Assembly (NCBI RefSeq): GCF_000002865.3
Contig: NW_001865039.1
Location: 3,412,701-3,476,700 of the forward strand
Reading direction: 5' to 3'
DNA length: 64,000 nucleotides
Source of the DNA: Monosiga brevicollis MX1
Taxonomy: Eukaryota > Opisthokonta > Choanoflagellata > Craspedida > Salpingoecidae
Every line of letters begins with the position of its first letter. The stretch's first letter is position 1. A program made the position numbers and the translations under genes. Below are positions 1-12,398 of this stretch, piece after piece. Below the pieces are notes generated by a model. That model was not told the origin of the DNA and made no database searches. It saw only the letters and a list, made by a program, of their open reading frames with translations.

Positions 1-3000
1 ATGTCTTGAGCTGGAGCCATGCCCACCACAAGATTATCGATAACCTAAATGATGTAGGAGCACGTTGCAACATACGTGAGTCAAAGAAAAGTGCCGGTAG
101 TACGGGCCATTTCGCAATGACCAGCGTTGAGAACAAACAAGCGAATGAACCAACTACATAACATCGAAAAGACTTCAATATGGCACGGGCCTCATACCCA
201 GTTGGATGCGCTGTCGTATCGAAACTGGATCAACGTTGCAGCTGACCGATAAGTGGATGGTAGGGTCACATATACGCGGTCGACGGACGAGATGCTCACA
301 ATGGAGATGTCATCAAAGGTCGTCCCACCGTCGCTAGAAGCAGCAACGGAGAGTCGCGTAAAGCTACCGGCATTGCTCGCCCCTTGACACCCATTTTTAA
401 CATCAAAACTCAAATACTTGGTCTCGCGCGTGTCCAAGAAGGGCGTCGTCAAAAGCTGAAGTTGGCCGGTAAGAGTGACAGCGGCGCCGTTGCCTAGTGC
501 CTCGCACGGAGTGCTGTCGTTGATCAGTTGCAGGCCCAGCGTCTGCATCCATCCTGCACCGGTGAAGCCATCAAAGTTTTCGTAAAGGTGTGCTGGCAGC
601 GGCGCAGCAGGAACACATTTCCCATTTACTAGGGTAAAGCCCGTATCGCAAACACAGCCACCCGTGGTGCAGTAACCAGCCAAGCCACAGCCTTGGTTGC
701 AAGTGGAGCCCAGGAACACGCGGCTGATGGCGAAGGAAACAGGGGGCGCAAAAGAGCTACTGGGTCCCACTGTGTTGCCAAAGAGGAGGCGGCCGAGAGA
801 TCGGGTTGCGATCGTGACGTGCGTCCAACCATCGGCAAAGTTTTCACGGTGAAGCTCGTCATTCCACAATGAAACACACGCGTCGGTAACGCCGCAGGCT
901 GTGGTCAGTTGGCCGAATGACCCCAGAGATGAAGTGCCCGATGCTTTCGAGACCTGAAGCACATCGCCGGCCTGGTCCGTGGGTCCGATAAAAATACCGT
1001 CACAACCCATGCTGATGTCCACCTCGACGCGAGCATCACTGGCTGACGAAAAGGCGTCCAATAACAAGCGGGTGCCCACCTCGGATCCATTGAAAACGAG
1101 CGCAGGGCGGCCACAGAATTCAGCCACGTGTGCACCCACGATGGCCGAGGCCTTGGACTTGAGGGAGGCAAGTGTAGATGCAGGTAAAACCTCAAAACTC
1201 AAGGGGTTTGGCGGAGGAAGCACGTCGGAGAAGATGACAAATTCATCAAGCATCTTAATAACCAAAAATCGAATAGAATGCGAGTGAGGAGGAAAAAAAA
1301 CAAAAAAAAAAAAAACACAAAGAAAAACAAGAAAATACAAAACGAACAAAAGAGGTTGATATGTGGGTCGGGTGAACATGAGCAAGAGTCTCAAGAGAGG
1401 AGCGAAAGGACCATCGAAAGCAGCAGCGCGCAACGTCAAAGAAACACTGCTTACCCAAACATCGGTGTTGCTGGCAAAGTCACCGCGCTGCAAAAACGCC
1501 AGGCGAGCCGTGGCGGAGCGCTGGGTGGCTGATAGCACATAGATGGTTTCTGCGCGAGGTTGGTAACCGTTGAAGGCGAACTCGTTCACCTTGTTCCATT
1601 CCACCCCATCATCGGTGGAGATCATCAAGGCCAGATTGCTTTTTCTGCTACTGACGCTGCCGCAATCAAGGCCGCCGCTGCACAGAATGGCCTGAACGTG
1701 GGTGGCGTGGGTCAGGTTCAGCATGCGGCTAATGACGAGTCGGTTTGTTCCAGCGCCATCAAAAACCAAAGCTCGCCCATCAGCCAGGTCACCACAACTC
1801 GCCGTCAAACGAGTGTTCATGTATGTTTCCCAAATATGACTGCCGGCGCTGCTGGGCGACAAGAGATCTGCGCGATTGAAATCGTCAGCCAAGCGGAAAA
1901 AGGGGGTTTGTGGGACGCAGAGGCCGGCAACACTGAGTGTGGCACCCACGGGACACGCGCAGCCCTGTGCCGTGCAGGTGCCGCCACCTCCACAAACACC
2001 GCAGGCTGTGCTGAGGGTGAGGTTGGCAAGGGCCCAGGGAAACCCGGCATGCTGGTTGTAGATCCGAGTACTCAAGGTCAAGGCATTGGAGGCACGGGGC
2101 ATGACTATGCGCACATGGTGCCATTTGCCGTCGTAATCGGCCGCGTTGAGGACCGGGGGCGTAAGGAGGGGAATATCAGTGCATCCATTGTCGGTCAACG
2201 GATTGCAGGATTTGGGTTGCAAAGTACCACTGGCCTGCGCATTCCACTTGAGCTCGATGGTTACGGCATCTGTGGTTGGAGCACTGGCCTCACTCACGTT
2301 GAGCAGGATGTCAAACTCCAGCAGAAAAACGGTGTCCTCAGAGTCAAAGCGGATGGGGTGAGTGATGACTTGTTGCATGCCGGCGGCACCGTCAAACACC
2401 AAAGCAGCGCGGTCGGCCAGAACACCAGGCGAGGCAGAATCTATTTGAAAGAACACGGTGGCCAGGGTTTCGGCCTCCAAATTTACCAATGCCCTGTGCT
2501 TGGGCCATGTCACAAGCTCCGAGGTCATGCGGAAAGCACGCAGCGCCTACGCATTTGATCAACGGCAATGAGGGGTCGGCGTCACTTTTTGGACACATCG
2601 TACAGCTTTTACTAAGCTGCACAGATTGACAGATGGCAATGTCCAGCGACGGAGGAGAGGCAGAACAAAAGGACCAACCACTTCGTGGTCGTGAAACGTC
2701 AAACCCGAGCCACTGTCTGCTACCAGCAAGGAGATTCGCGCTTGACGGGCAGGGTTGGGCAGGGTGGCCACCAGGGTGCTGATGCTGCTCGCTGCTTCTG
2801 TGAGGGAGGATATCAGGTAGTACTTGATGCCATCGGCCGAGTAATAAAGACCGAGCCTATCAGAGCTTTGACGGGCACAGCAATTGTTGGGCTCGGCAGG
2901 GCACGCGGCATCGGTGTCTTGGCCGGTGGTAAAGTCAATCTCAACCGTCTCGATGTTGAAGGTGTTCATCCAGGGGAGGTAGAGGTAACGGTCACCGATG

Positions 3001-4994
3001 CCGGCAAAGACGGCAACTGCGTTTGTGGTGGAACCGTCGCATCGATCCTCAGCTGAATCGGCAAAGTACACGCCCACGCTGCGCAGGGCCGCAAATTTGT
3101 GCGCGGTGAGGGGGCCATTGAGATCGATTGTGGAGACGTTGGTCACGCGGCACCCTAGCAGCGCATCGTTGACATAAGGCGCATCACATTCGCAACCAGT
3201 CGGGGTACAGCGACCCAGATTACTGCAGCCCATGGGGCAGGTGGCTTCTGTGAAAACGCTGAGATGGGCGATCCGCCAGGGCGCAGCGCCGTCTCGACGC
3301 AAGTACAAGCGGCCTTGAGTCCTGCAGCAAAAAGTGGGCAAAGGCAGAGCAACGAGACACAATAATGCTGTGAGTCACTGGCGCCACGGCAGCGGGCGGG
3401 GGCGGGGCGGTCGCTTGTGCCAGAGGTTGAAAAGCGCAACACACATGGCTGTGTTCTTCTCGCCGTAGGGGTAGCTGACACGGTGCCAGCGGCCAGCACC
3501 AAATACGGCAGGGGCAGGCACAAAATTACCGTTATTGTCGAGTCCATTCAACTACAGCACCGTTGAGAACAAGGAAGGTCAGACAGCAGCCAAGCAAGGA
3601 GCAAAAGGATTTGCAAGCGCGGACGGGGAGTGAAGACGCGTTGTGGCCAGCAAAGTTACCTCAACAATGGGCAGCGCTGCCGAAGAGGCGCGTTCAAGCA
3701 CGACGCGATGACTTTGGGTGGCATTGAAGGAGGCGGGGCTGGGAGCCGCGGCGCAGACATTGGTCAAGTCCGAGGCAGGTTCCATGTAGACTTCGTATTG
3801 GATCCAGAAGAGGCTGTTTGAAGCAGTGTCTTTGGGTCGAAGCGGCACTTCGGGGAGAATTTCGATGCGAGAAGCCGTTGCAGGTACGCGCACGCTGTTT
3901 GGGCGGCCGCAGTCTGGGGTGGGAGCAGGCGTGAGTGTACCTGTCCCAGTATAGATGCGCAGGTCAGTGATGTTGAAGGTGGCGGGAGTTTGAGGCTGGC
4001 AGTAGACGCGAACGTGCTCGCTGTTTCGGCAATTCTCGTTGCCAAAGGCAAGAAAGGCACACGCATCGAGGGTGCTTTCGGTGCCCGAACAGGCAGTCTC
4101 CACAAGGTCAAGATTGAAGATGTCCGAGTCGGTGGTGATGCTTGTGGTAAAGGTGGAGGTGGCGGTTGTGGCGTTGGTATATCCGAGGTTGCGGCAGGCC
4201 ACCACGGCAACATTGTTATTGAAATTGTCGTCACAAACGCCATGCCAAGCCCCAAAGGCATACAGCTCGAGCGTCAGGTCCACTGGAGACTGCCGAACCT
4301 GGCCAGCGGCGCAATCGACACGAACGTGGTCGTTGAGGCCGCAGTCTTCATCACCGAGCGCGTTTTGAGAGCAGATGGCCAGGGTGTCCTCGTTGCCGGA
4401 GCAGGCGAGGTTGTCAGCGCCAAAGACGCTCGAGTTGCCGGTGATGCCAGTTGTATAGCCGGGGGCGCGGGCGTCAAGGCCAAGAGTGCGGCAAGCCACG
4501 GTGGCATCGGCGCGGTCAAAGCTGTCATCACAGACGCCGAGCCAGCGGCCATCATAATTGATTTGGAGGTATTGCCCAGGCAATTGACGATAATCGATGC
4601 AGACGGCACGCACGTGCTCGCCCGAGCTGCAGTCATGGTCGGAACGATAAAAGCAATCGGTCAGATCGGTCTCAGTGCCAATGCAGTTGACGTTGTCCAT
4701 AAAATAGGTCGTGCCACCGACAATGGTGGGGACGTAGCGAACACCGGTGGTGGGGAGGCCGAGCATGCGACAGGCCACGCGAGCCTCTTCGTAATTGAAG
4801 TTATCATCGCACACGCCACCCCAAGTCGTGCCGTTGTCCAAGGAAATTTCGAGGTAGCCCCGGGTCTGGCGAACTTGGCTTGCCGCGGTCGACAGATCTA
4901 GCAGGGCCAAGGCTATGATCAGTAGACCCCACTGTAAAGTAGAGAAATGGCGCAGGCTTGGCGCCATGGCGAGGGTGAAATGGTCGGACGTCAA
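1..4994 (-). CDS. SRCR and reelin-repeat extracellular protein (3' end beyond window)
   Basis: Partial gene, read right to left. Frame-consistent exons are 4994-3660, 3551-3379, 3321-2679, 2546-1455, 1253-198 and 44-1, continuing past base 1; at least 1,447 residues are visible. A hydrophobic signal peptide follows Met1 or Met10 (start 4994 or 4967). Three scavenger receptor cysteine-rich domains then fill roughly residues 40-340, with repeated GVCDD, VACR-LG and C-G-E motifs. After a linker come reelin-type repeats: modules with a CG...G-ALVFDGAG motif, a DDGVEW or DGGTTF Asp-box-like turn, and interleaved six-Cys EGF-like units (CGVCGGGGTCTAQGCACP; CNQGCGLAGYCTTGGCVC). The last visible junction restores W-VIDNLVVG, the end signature of a reelin sub-repeat. 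The likely role is adhesion or ligand binding at the cell surface or in matrix. Any transmembrane segment would lie off the window. Family assignment is strong for SRCR and good for reelin-type repeats; function is inferred. Confidence 0.85.
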
Positions 4995-5553
4995 AAATCG
5001 CCTCTTCGGGGGAGAAGTTCAGAAAGTGGATTTGAGACGCAGCTACAAGCAAGCAAGCTGTGCTGTGGTGTGCTGTGGTGTGCTGTGCTGCACTGGCTGG
5101 CTGGCAGGGGTTTATGCACTGTGCAGCATGCCGTCAGCTGCCTGCAAACGTGTCTTGATTGGGCAGAAGAAGCAAGGTTGGAAATCAATGCAGCGTGGGC
5201 GGGAAAGCAGGAAAATGCCGACGGCTTGTTTGTGCAGGCACAGTAAGCGCCTGGCGCCAGCGATGTTCGACCAACAAGGCAGCCCGCCTTGACCAAGAAG
5301 GACGATCAGCTCCGTTTGTGACACGTCCAGGCCCAGCGGAGCGCGCTACAATACGGCAGCGCCCAGATGATGAGAGTTGCGCGCAAGAACGTCAGCAAAC
5401 TCGATCCTGCCAAAAAAAAGAAAAGTCCAGCCCACGACAACCCCACGACCACGACCACGACGCCCAGCCAGCAGACGAGCAAGTCAACCCCGTGCCGCGT
5501 CCCAAACACGGCCCGCCCCTTTGATCCGTTCGCCCCCCCCGTGCCGTTCATCA

Positions 5554-5556
<3 letters not shown>

Positions 5557-5606
<50 letters not shown>

Positions 5607-5641
5607 TTTCTCTCTCTTCTCTCTCTCTCTCTCTCTCTCTC
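5557..5641 (+). repeat. (CT)n microsatellite with internal (CA)n
   Basis: Two near-perfect CT runs flank a short CA run and one TTTC break. The tract is pyrimidine-rich on the strand of the downstream SH3-SH2 gene. Confidence 0.9.
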
Positions 5642-5816
5642 ACCTCTTTGTGGAAGAATATGCCGTCGTCCTCCTGGTTCTCTCTCTGTGACGTTGTGTG
5701 GCTAAACAGCTATTCTCTGGATTTGGCTTTCTTTCTTCGTTCTGGCGGGGCCTTTCTCTACTTTATGCCAACTCTTTGACGTTTTCTCTTTCTTTTGTTT
5801 TGTTTGTCGATGTGTC

Positions 5817-5850
<34 letters not shown>

Positions 5851-6538
5851 ACCTGTTGCGCTTGCCCGCCTCGTTTGGGCGGCGGCCTCGCCCTCTCCTC
5901 TCTCTCTCTCTATCTCGTCTCGTCTGCCCTCGTTCCTCGGCCGTCATTGGATTCGCGTGCCATGATCCACACCGCTGGATCAAGAGCCATCATCTTTGGC
6001 TTTGGCATTATTGACTATGGGAGAGAGTCAGAGGTGGGGAGGCTGGCGGCGGCGTTCGCTCTGGAGCCCGCGTACCCGGTTTGCCTGATTGACGGCAATA
6101 CGACCAGCGTGGAGAGCGGGGTTGTATCATCCAAAGCATCCGTTGTCGGGACCAGGGACGGCGGATGGGTGAGATTCATCAACGCCCCAAGCGGCTGTGG
6201 GGGATTTTTGTTTGGCAAACCAGTGACCATTATTCTTATGTCCGTTGAAGCGTCGGTCGCCCTTGGTTGCCTTTCTCATCGGGATGAGGTTGAAACTTGG
6301 TGCTCACACGTTTGCCGTTAAACCCGCAGGCGACTGGTCGCCTGGCTGGCACTTGATGGATCGCTCGACCCCCGCAGCCCCACAGCCTGGCAGATGCGCA
6401 GGGGCGCATATAGGGGGCGGGGGCGGATTTTCCTTCAAAACCTTTGAGCGCGGAGCTATGAGCGCGTGTAATTATAATATAAGTCATGTCCCGCATTTGA
6501 CGGAAACCACTATCACTCTTCTCTCCGTTTTTTTCTTG

Positions 6539-6539
<1 letters not shown>

Positions 6540-6581
<42 letters not shown>
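6540..6581 (+). repeat. (CA)n microsatellite
   Basis: About 20 uninterrupted CA units in the intergenic region before the SH3-SH2-BTB-TLDc gene. Confidence 0.95.
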
Positions 6582-6583
<2 letters not shown>

Positions 6584-7060
6584 GCGACAAAGCAAAGGAT
6601 AGGCAATGTACTCCTTCCTATCCCACCCAGCAGCGTCATCAGCGCTGCTTGCTTCGACCGCAAATCAAATGGCATCCGAATCTCATGCATCATCGTCTGT
6701 GATCCAGGGGCCCACTCTTCACCATCAACAAGAGCAATGTTGACCAAAAGTCTGCCAAGTCACCGCCGTCGTGACCGCCGCTGCCGCTGCCATTGCGCTG
6801 CATTCACTGCCGCTGCGCGCACCCTCAATTCCCACGAAACCCATACCAAACCCATACAATGCACCACAACCTCCCACAAACGTAACACACACGAACTCAC
6901 GCTCTTCTCATCCTAGTTAATTTTCGAACAGCGCGGTTTACTTCCGAGAAGACGGCTCTCACTACCAAATGTAGTGCTTGGAACAAATCACAGCAGGCGA
7001 AACAAGTGAATAGATTTCATCTTGGGGGCAGGGCGGATCGGACTTTTGAGCTCTGCAGCG

Positions 7061-10000
7061 ATGGCGGCGGCGGCGGCGGTGGAGGTGGGCGTGGTGTATC
7101 GGGTGGAGCGCGCCTTTACGTCCGGAGCGGACGATGAGATCGATCTCAAGCCGAGCGCCAAGGTTATGTTTGTGGCGGTACGTTCAGTGTGATGGCTCGA
7201 ACTTCAGCTCCACAGCACCCCCTCCCTCTTGGGGCTCCGCCCATTGACACCTCCTGAACCCGAAGTCGGCGCCTCTGACCATGGCCCTCGTTCCACATGA
7301 AAATAGGAAAACACCCTGTCACCATCTTGGTGGCAAGTGTGCACGCCTCGAGGCACGACCGGCTTTGTCCCCCGCTCGCACCTCTCCAATGGTCCCATTG
7401 GCAAGGGCAAGGTGCCCGCTCAAGTGACCCGCCTGAACATGCACGGTGAGACCTCATGCGCGCCAGGCCCTTCACACAGACACATCTTGTTGCCTGGGAA
7501 CTCCGTGCCCCAACGACTTGGCTGGTGATGACACCCACCTCTGACCAACTCAATCCTGCCCGTTTGAATACCATTCGACTCGCAGCTAAACCAGTCGTGG
7601 GTGCTGAATCCTGGGAACGCCCCCAGACGCCCCGCCTCAGTCTTGAACCACAGATTAGTCAGGCTTCATGGTATCTCGGTGCTGCCGACAAGCTTCGCGT
7701 ATGTTTTTCAAGGACTGGTCTTCAAACCCGTTGCTCCTTCATCCCTCGGCCCGCTCACCAACACGCTCATGCCGTCATGCCCTTCCACAGGTAAAAGCGT
7801 GCGCCCGCATCATCAAGGACCAAGCCCCCGAAGGCGCCTTTCTCATGCGCATCCCCGACAAGCGCTCAGAAGGTTACGCCATTTCTGTCAAAGTACGGGC
7901 AGTATTCAAGTATCCAGAAGCGATGCTCACTCGTATCAGTGTTGCGTCCGCCCCATCTTTCCATCCACCTGCTCACGGGTGCCCCATTCGCTCAGACGAG
8001 CCCGCAAAAATTGCAAAACTTTCTCATTACTTGCCGTGACGATGCGTTTGTCCTCGGTGAGCTCTCTGCTCTTTGCTCGGGTATAAAGTGCACAACGCTA
8101 CTCATGGTCTCATCACTTCACCCGCGCCTCTCCCCCATCAGGTCGCCACGAAGCCAGCACCATGCTTGAGCTCCTTCACATTCTTGCCACCGATGGGACA
8201 TCCCTTCCCGTGCCCCTCCAACTGGTAAATCTTCTTCCCTACTCCAGGAAAAAAGCCTACCCACACACCTCCTTCTTTCTCTGGTTTTTAGGCGCTGGTC
8301 ACAATCGCTCATTGTCATCGCAGGAGTACACACTGGATCTCCAGGCCGTTGAAACGATGATGACCAAGCTCCGGGACAGGTACATGCTTGATGGAAGGCA
8401 GTCGACATATCCAAAGGTTGCTCAGGTCCACATGTATTCTGACACCCTGCGTTATTCATGTGGCCTCGATGCACCAGGCGTAATTCCATTACTAGTGTGG
8501 CTACGGAGGGCAGCGAGGTATGCATGCTGTCATGTACCAGAGGGCCCAGTCTTAGAAAAAGGCCACCCCCGTCTCAAAGAATAACCATGATTCGATGCTC
8601 TTGTGTCGTGGGACAGATGGGCTCACGGCGAGGCAGTATGGCGCGTCGTCACAACCGCCAGCGAGCTGGCTTGGACCAGCTCTTCAAAAACACAGAAAGG
8701 CGCGATAGTGGCGCCAGCTCGACGCAACCCCTGGAGGTGAGCCTTTTCCACCTGCTTCCAAGAGCAGTTTGGTATCACTGCATGTCATTCCCCCCGGCCT
8801 TTTTTATTCGCAAATCTACTTGGTCAGGCTTGGTATTCTCACCGATTATCATTCTGGGACTGAACATGGTGGTTTCGCTGCAGCGCGAGGGTAGCCGGCG
8901 GCCTGACGGTGTTCGCTCAAGTCCTTTTGTAACCACTGCCGAAGCCGATGCCCTGGTGAGTCCTACAAGGCAATTTGCGCGGTCGGTAGCTCGCGAAACT
9001 CACTGGTTGCACTGTGCTTGGCAGGATCATGCAAAGGCCACCGGCAACATGAGTTTGGCCGCGATTGCAGCGCTCGCCCACAAGGACGGCAGCTATGTGA
9101 CCCTAGCTGAGCTGCAAGCCATTACGGCCGATACCATGACCGATCACCAGTTGCATTGTCTTTGCGCTGGCCAAAGCGTCTTCTTCGAACGTAAAACCAT
9201 GCGCGAAATATCCAAAGTCGTCAAAGCCAAGGCTCGCGTACGTCTCTTGCTTGCCAGCCAAACCCGATCCCTCCTCGTCAGTTTTGATGGCTGAACTCGA
9301 ATTCACTGGCACTGTCGTCTGTCACAGGCTGAGTTGCAGGCACGCCTCGACAAGCGACCCAACATTTCGATCTACGAAGAAGCACGCGCTTGGGCTATGG
9401 CTCAGGTGCGACTGCCAGCGACAAATTAGCTCGACTTGAATGTTGTTTTTTTATTCGTGGTTTTTGTTCTATGGCTCAGCTGTGCCACACATCTGACCCT
9501 TTGCGATTCAAACTCGTAGGGAGACGTGACGCCACAAGCAGTATCGGCGGGTGAGCAGGATGAGTTTGAACCAGCCAGCGAGCCGCCCACGCGCCCCGGC
9601 TCTGCCATGTCATCCGGGCCTGCCGTGGTACATGGAGCTGGTCCGACCGTGGCACCAAGCTTTCTCTCTTCACCTGAGGGATCGCCACCTGCCACTACCA
9701 TGGCCACTTTTCATATCCCGCCTCCGCCAAGCACGCCGCCCCCACCCAACGACAATGACGTTGCACTCAGCTACGGCACACCATTGGTGGAGGTGGCGCC
9801 GGGTCTGGATGCTCCACGGCGCACCAGTTTTTCATGGTCCATGCTCGCGAATAATGCGCCAACTGTCCGCAACACCGACTCGACTAGCCAGGATCACGTC
9901 AACCCTTCGGCCATCGAGAGGGAGGAGGACGTTGCGATTCCGCCACCCCCAGCCTTTGACGACCCGTCACAGGACGTTGACATGTACACGGACACCGTAG

Positions 10001-12398
10001 TTCCTCCTCGATCAGAGCCCCTCTTTTTGGATGCACGGGGCGATTTTGGTGCGTCCTTGCCCTCTGCTCAGCACCTTTGCATTGATTCTTTATACATGCA
10101 TGAACCAGTGCTCATTGGCGGCCCCGGAACACCACCGTGGGCTGCCCAGCTCTTCCTGACCACCTGCTCATGTCTTGGCCGCTCCCCGAATCGACTCGTG
10201 CCGTTCACTCTTAGACGTGTTTGCCATGGCTTATGCGCTGGACAGTTCCCTGCCCACAATGGCTCCAACCCCAAACGACATTGCGGAGCTCTCCACTGTG
10301 CGCCGCTCATCGTCGTATCGCCCTACCTCGGCCTCAACCCCGCGCAAGCCCAGCGGGCAGCGGTTCGGCCGTCGACCTTCGTCCATTGCAGACCCAACGG
10401 AGCCGGCCGATCACGGACCATCATCCATGCCCGACGTACATGACAATGACTTGGTCCTGGCACCCATGCCTTCTCGAGCATCACTATTAGAGGCAGACTT
10501 GGATGCGCGCCGTCGCTCGCAAGCGGGCCTCCGGCAGCGGCTCAAGTCCTCAGACGACTTTGTTGGCCGGGCCCGATGGAACACCTTGTCCGAGCGGGAA
10601 GAAGAGGAAACCCGCTCTCATGATGCCAAGGCAGAGGCGTCGCGTACTTTTGAATATGTGCACCTGCTCTGTGCAGATAGTGTCAAGGTCCGGGCGCGCC
10701 GTGACCTGCTCCAACACACCAAAGCGACTTCGCCACTGCACACCGCGTCCGTGGACGAGGTCCTGCATGTCGAAAGCGCTGATAGCGCAGCGGTCAAGGC
10801 GGTCCTGGACGTCATGGAGCGTCTGGATGCCAACGATCTGCTGCCGACGCCACCGGATGATCAACCGCTGCTTGTGCGTGTGGCCCATGCTTGGCCCTTG
10901 CGCCTGTGGCCTTTTTGCTCTGAGCACGGCTTGGCCCTGGTCCAGGATGCCATCATCGACACGGTGGTGGCCGATCTGCATGTTGGTAACGCACTGTACT
11001 ATTTTGAGCTGGCCTCGCGGCTAGGTCTGACAGAAATTCAAGATGCAGCCCAACGTCTGGTGGAGACTTTTCCGAGCGTGATCTTTACGCAACCCGGCGC
11101 CTTTAATGTGTCAGAGCAATGCTTGGCGCGCCTGGTGCAATCTGACTTGCTGGCTCTCAGTGAAGTGGCCGTGTGGCACCTTGTCACGCAGTGGGGTCTT
11201 TTTCACGCAGGCATCTCGAGGACAGATTGTCTCAGCCCACAGGTCAACTGGACGACACAGAGCTCGTCAGCCGAGGCACTGGGCCAGGATCAACACATGC
11301 GTGCCGTTGCCGTGGAGGGGGCACGTGATTTGCTGGGCCTCTCGGACTCTGCACAAGACCTGCTGCGTCAGTCGTTGGCCGGCATCTTGGGCAAGCTGCG
11401 CTTGCTCGTGTTGGAAGAGGCTTTTTGTCACGAGGTAGTCTTTGCATCTAATCTGTTGGGGCCGGAGCTAACCCAAGAGGTGCAGGATCACCACACGGGC
11501 CGTGTTGGGCTCCCAGTGGATCACATCTACTTGCGCCCGCGCTTGGGCATGCACCCCTTTGCGCAAAGCGCCATTCTGTCTGAGGAACAAGGACGCATGT
11601 TGCACTCCTGGGCGGGGCAGCCGCATTTGAAATGGCGACGTCTGTTTAGCGCGCATGCTGCCAGCGTCAATCCCGAGGACGCTGGTTTTGCTGCAGATGA
11701 CTTCAACTCGCTGTGTGGGGGTCGTCGCCCCACCTATGTGGTCATTGAGGCTACCAATGGTCTTGTGTTTGGGGGCTATACGCCATGCGCGTGGCATGTA
11801 CGGGACGAACGCCACTTGCCCTTGGCCTATGCGCCATTGTCGGTACGCAGCCAAGGACATCGCGATGCTGCCTACCATGTGCGGTTACTGAACCAAGCCG
11901 GCCTCAATTCCTTCTTGTTTTCATTGGTCAACACTCGGCAAACAGCACCACAACGCGCTTTTGCCATCGACCCCGGTGCCGCTGTGCGGCCTGCCGTCCA
12001 TACGGGTCCTCACTTTGGCGGGGCTTCTCACCTTCTTCCCGATCTTTGCGTTGGCAATGGCTGCACCGAAACCACTGGGTAGGTGTGACCCCATCCCACT
12101 TTTCGCCCTCACAACCTTGGTGTCGATGCTAATGGCGCACGTGTGCCAAGTAGGTCTGTCTGTCACTATCCACAGGCCTATCGTGGCATGGATCTTACGC
12201 CGAACGAACTCACAGGTGAGTGAGGAGACCACTTGCGATGTGCTTTTTTTTTTTTTTTTTTTTTTTTTCGTTTCGCATCTATCCTCGCAGGCACTCATCG
12301 ACACCTTTTTGAATAACGCAGGAGGGACGACTTTCCAGGTCCAGCGACTTGAGGTCTTTGGCCTGGATTCATGTGGCGCTGGAATTAGTGATGTGTAG
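7061..12398 (+). CDS. SH3-SH2-BTB/BACK-TLDc multidomain protein
   Basis: Sixteen exons: 7061-7177, 7307-7445, 7586-7698, 7791-7892, 7996-8056, 8142-8224, 8324-8379, 8496-8517, 8617-8736, 8884-8955, 9025-9237, 9328-9405, 9520-10048, 10215-12078, 12176-12215, 12291-12398; about 1,238 residues. An SH3 domain lies near residues 10-70 (VVYRVERAFTSGADDEIDL, then SWWQV and GFVPRSHL). An SH2 domain lies near 111-200 (SWYLGAADKLR; GAFLMRIPDKRSEGYAISVK with the FLVR-type Arg present). A low-complexity Pro/Ser linker follows. A divergent BTB plus BACK region sits near 713-973, and a C-terminal TLDc domain contains GPHFGG and FQVQRLEVFG. SH2 and SH3 suggest phosphotyrosine-dependent recruitment; BTB/BACK suggests dimerisation or cullin-3 contact; TLDc proteins act in oxidation resistance or V-ATPase control. 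The last two introns are less certain: the alternative frame of exon 15 (AYRGMDLTPNELT) fits TLDc better but does not keep phase. Confidence 0.8.

Larger units (their letters stand above)
4995..7060. other. Divergent intergenic region with microsatellites
   Basis: This gap separates the leftward SRCR/reelin gene from the rightward SH3-SH2 gene and should hold both promoters. It contains (CT)n at about 5557-5641 (broken by a short CA run), (TG)n at about 5828-5850 and (CA)n at about 6540-6581. The open frames here are compositionally biased and show no family signature, so I see no gene. Confidence 0.6.

Noticed and set aside
1560-2558. 332-codon plus-strand open frame
   Set aside because: It is antisense to the reelin-repeat exon, which carries clear domain motifs; the plus frame is a shadow of GC-rich codon use.
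5698-6321. 207-codon open frame on the plus strand
   Set aside because: Its start codes for repeat-derived Phe/Ser/Cys-Val sequence, it has no family signature, and it spans microsatellites in a promoter region.
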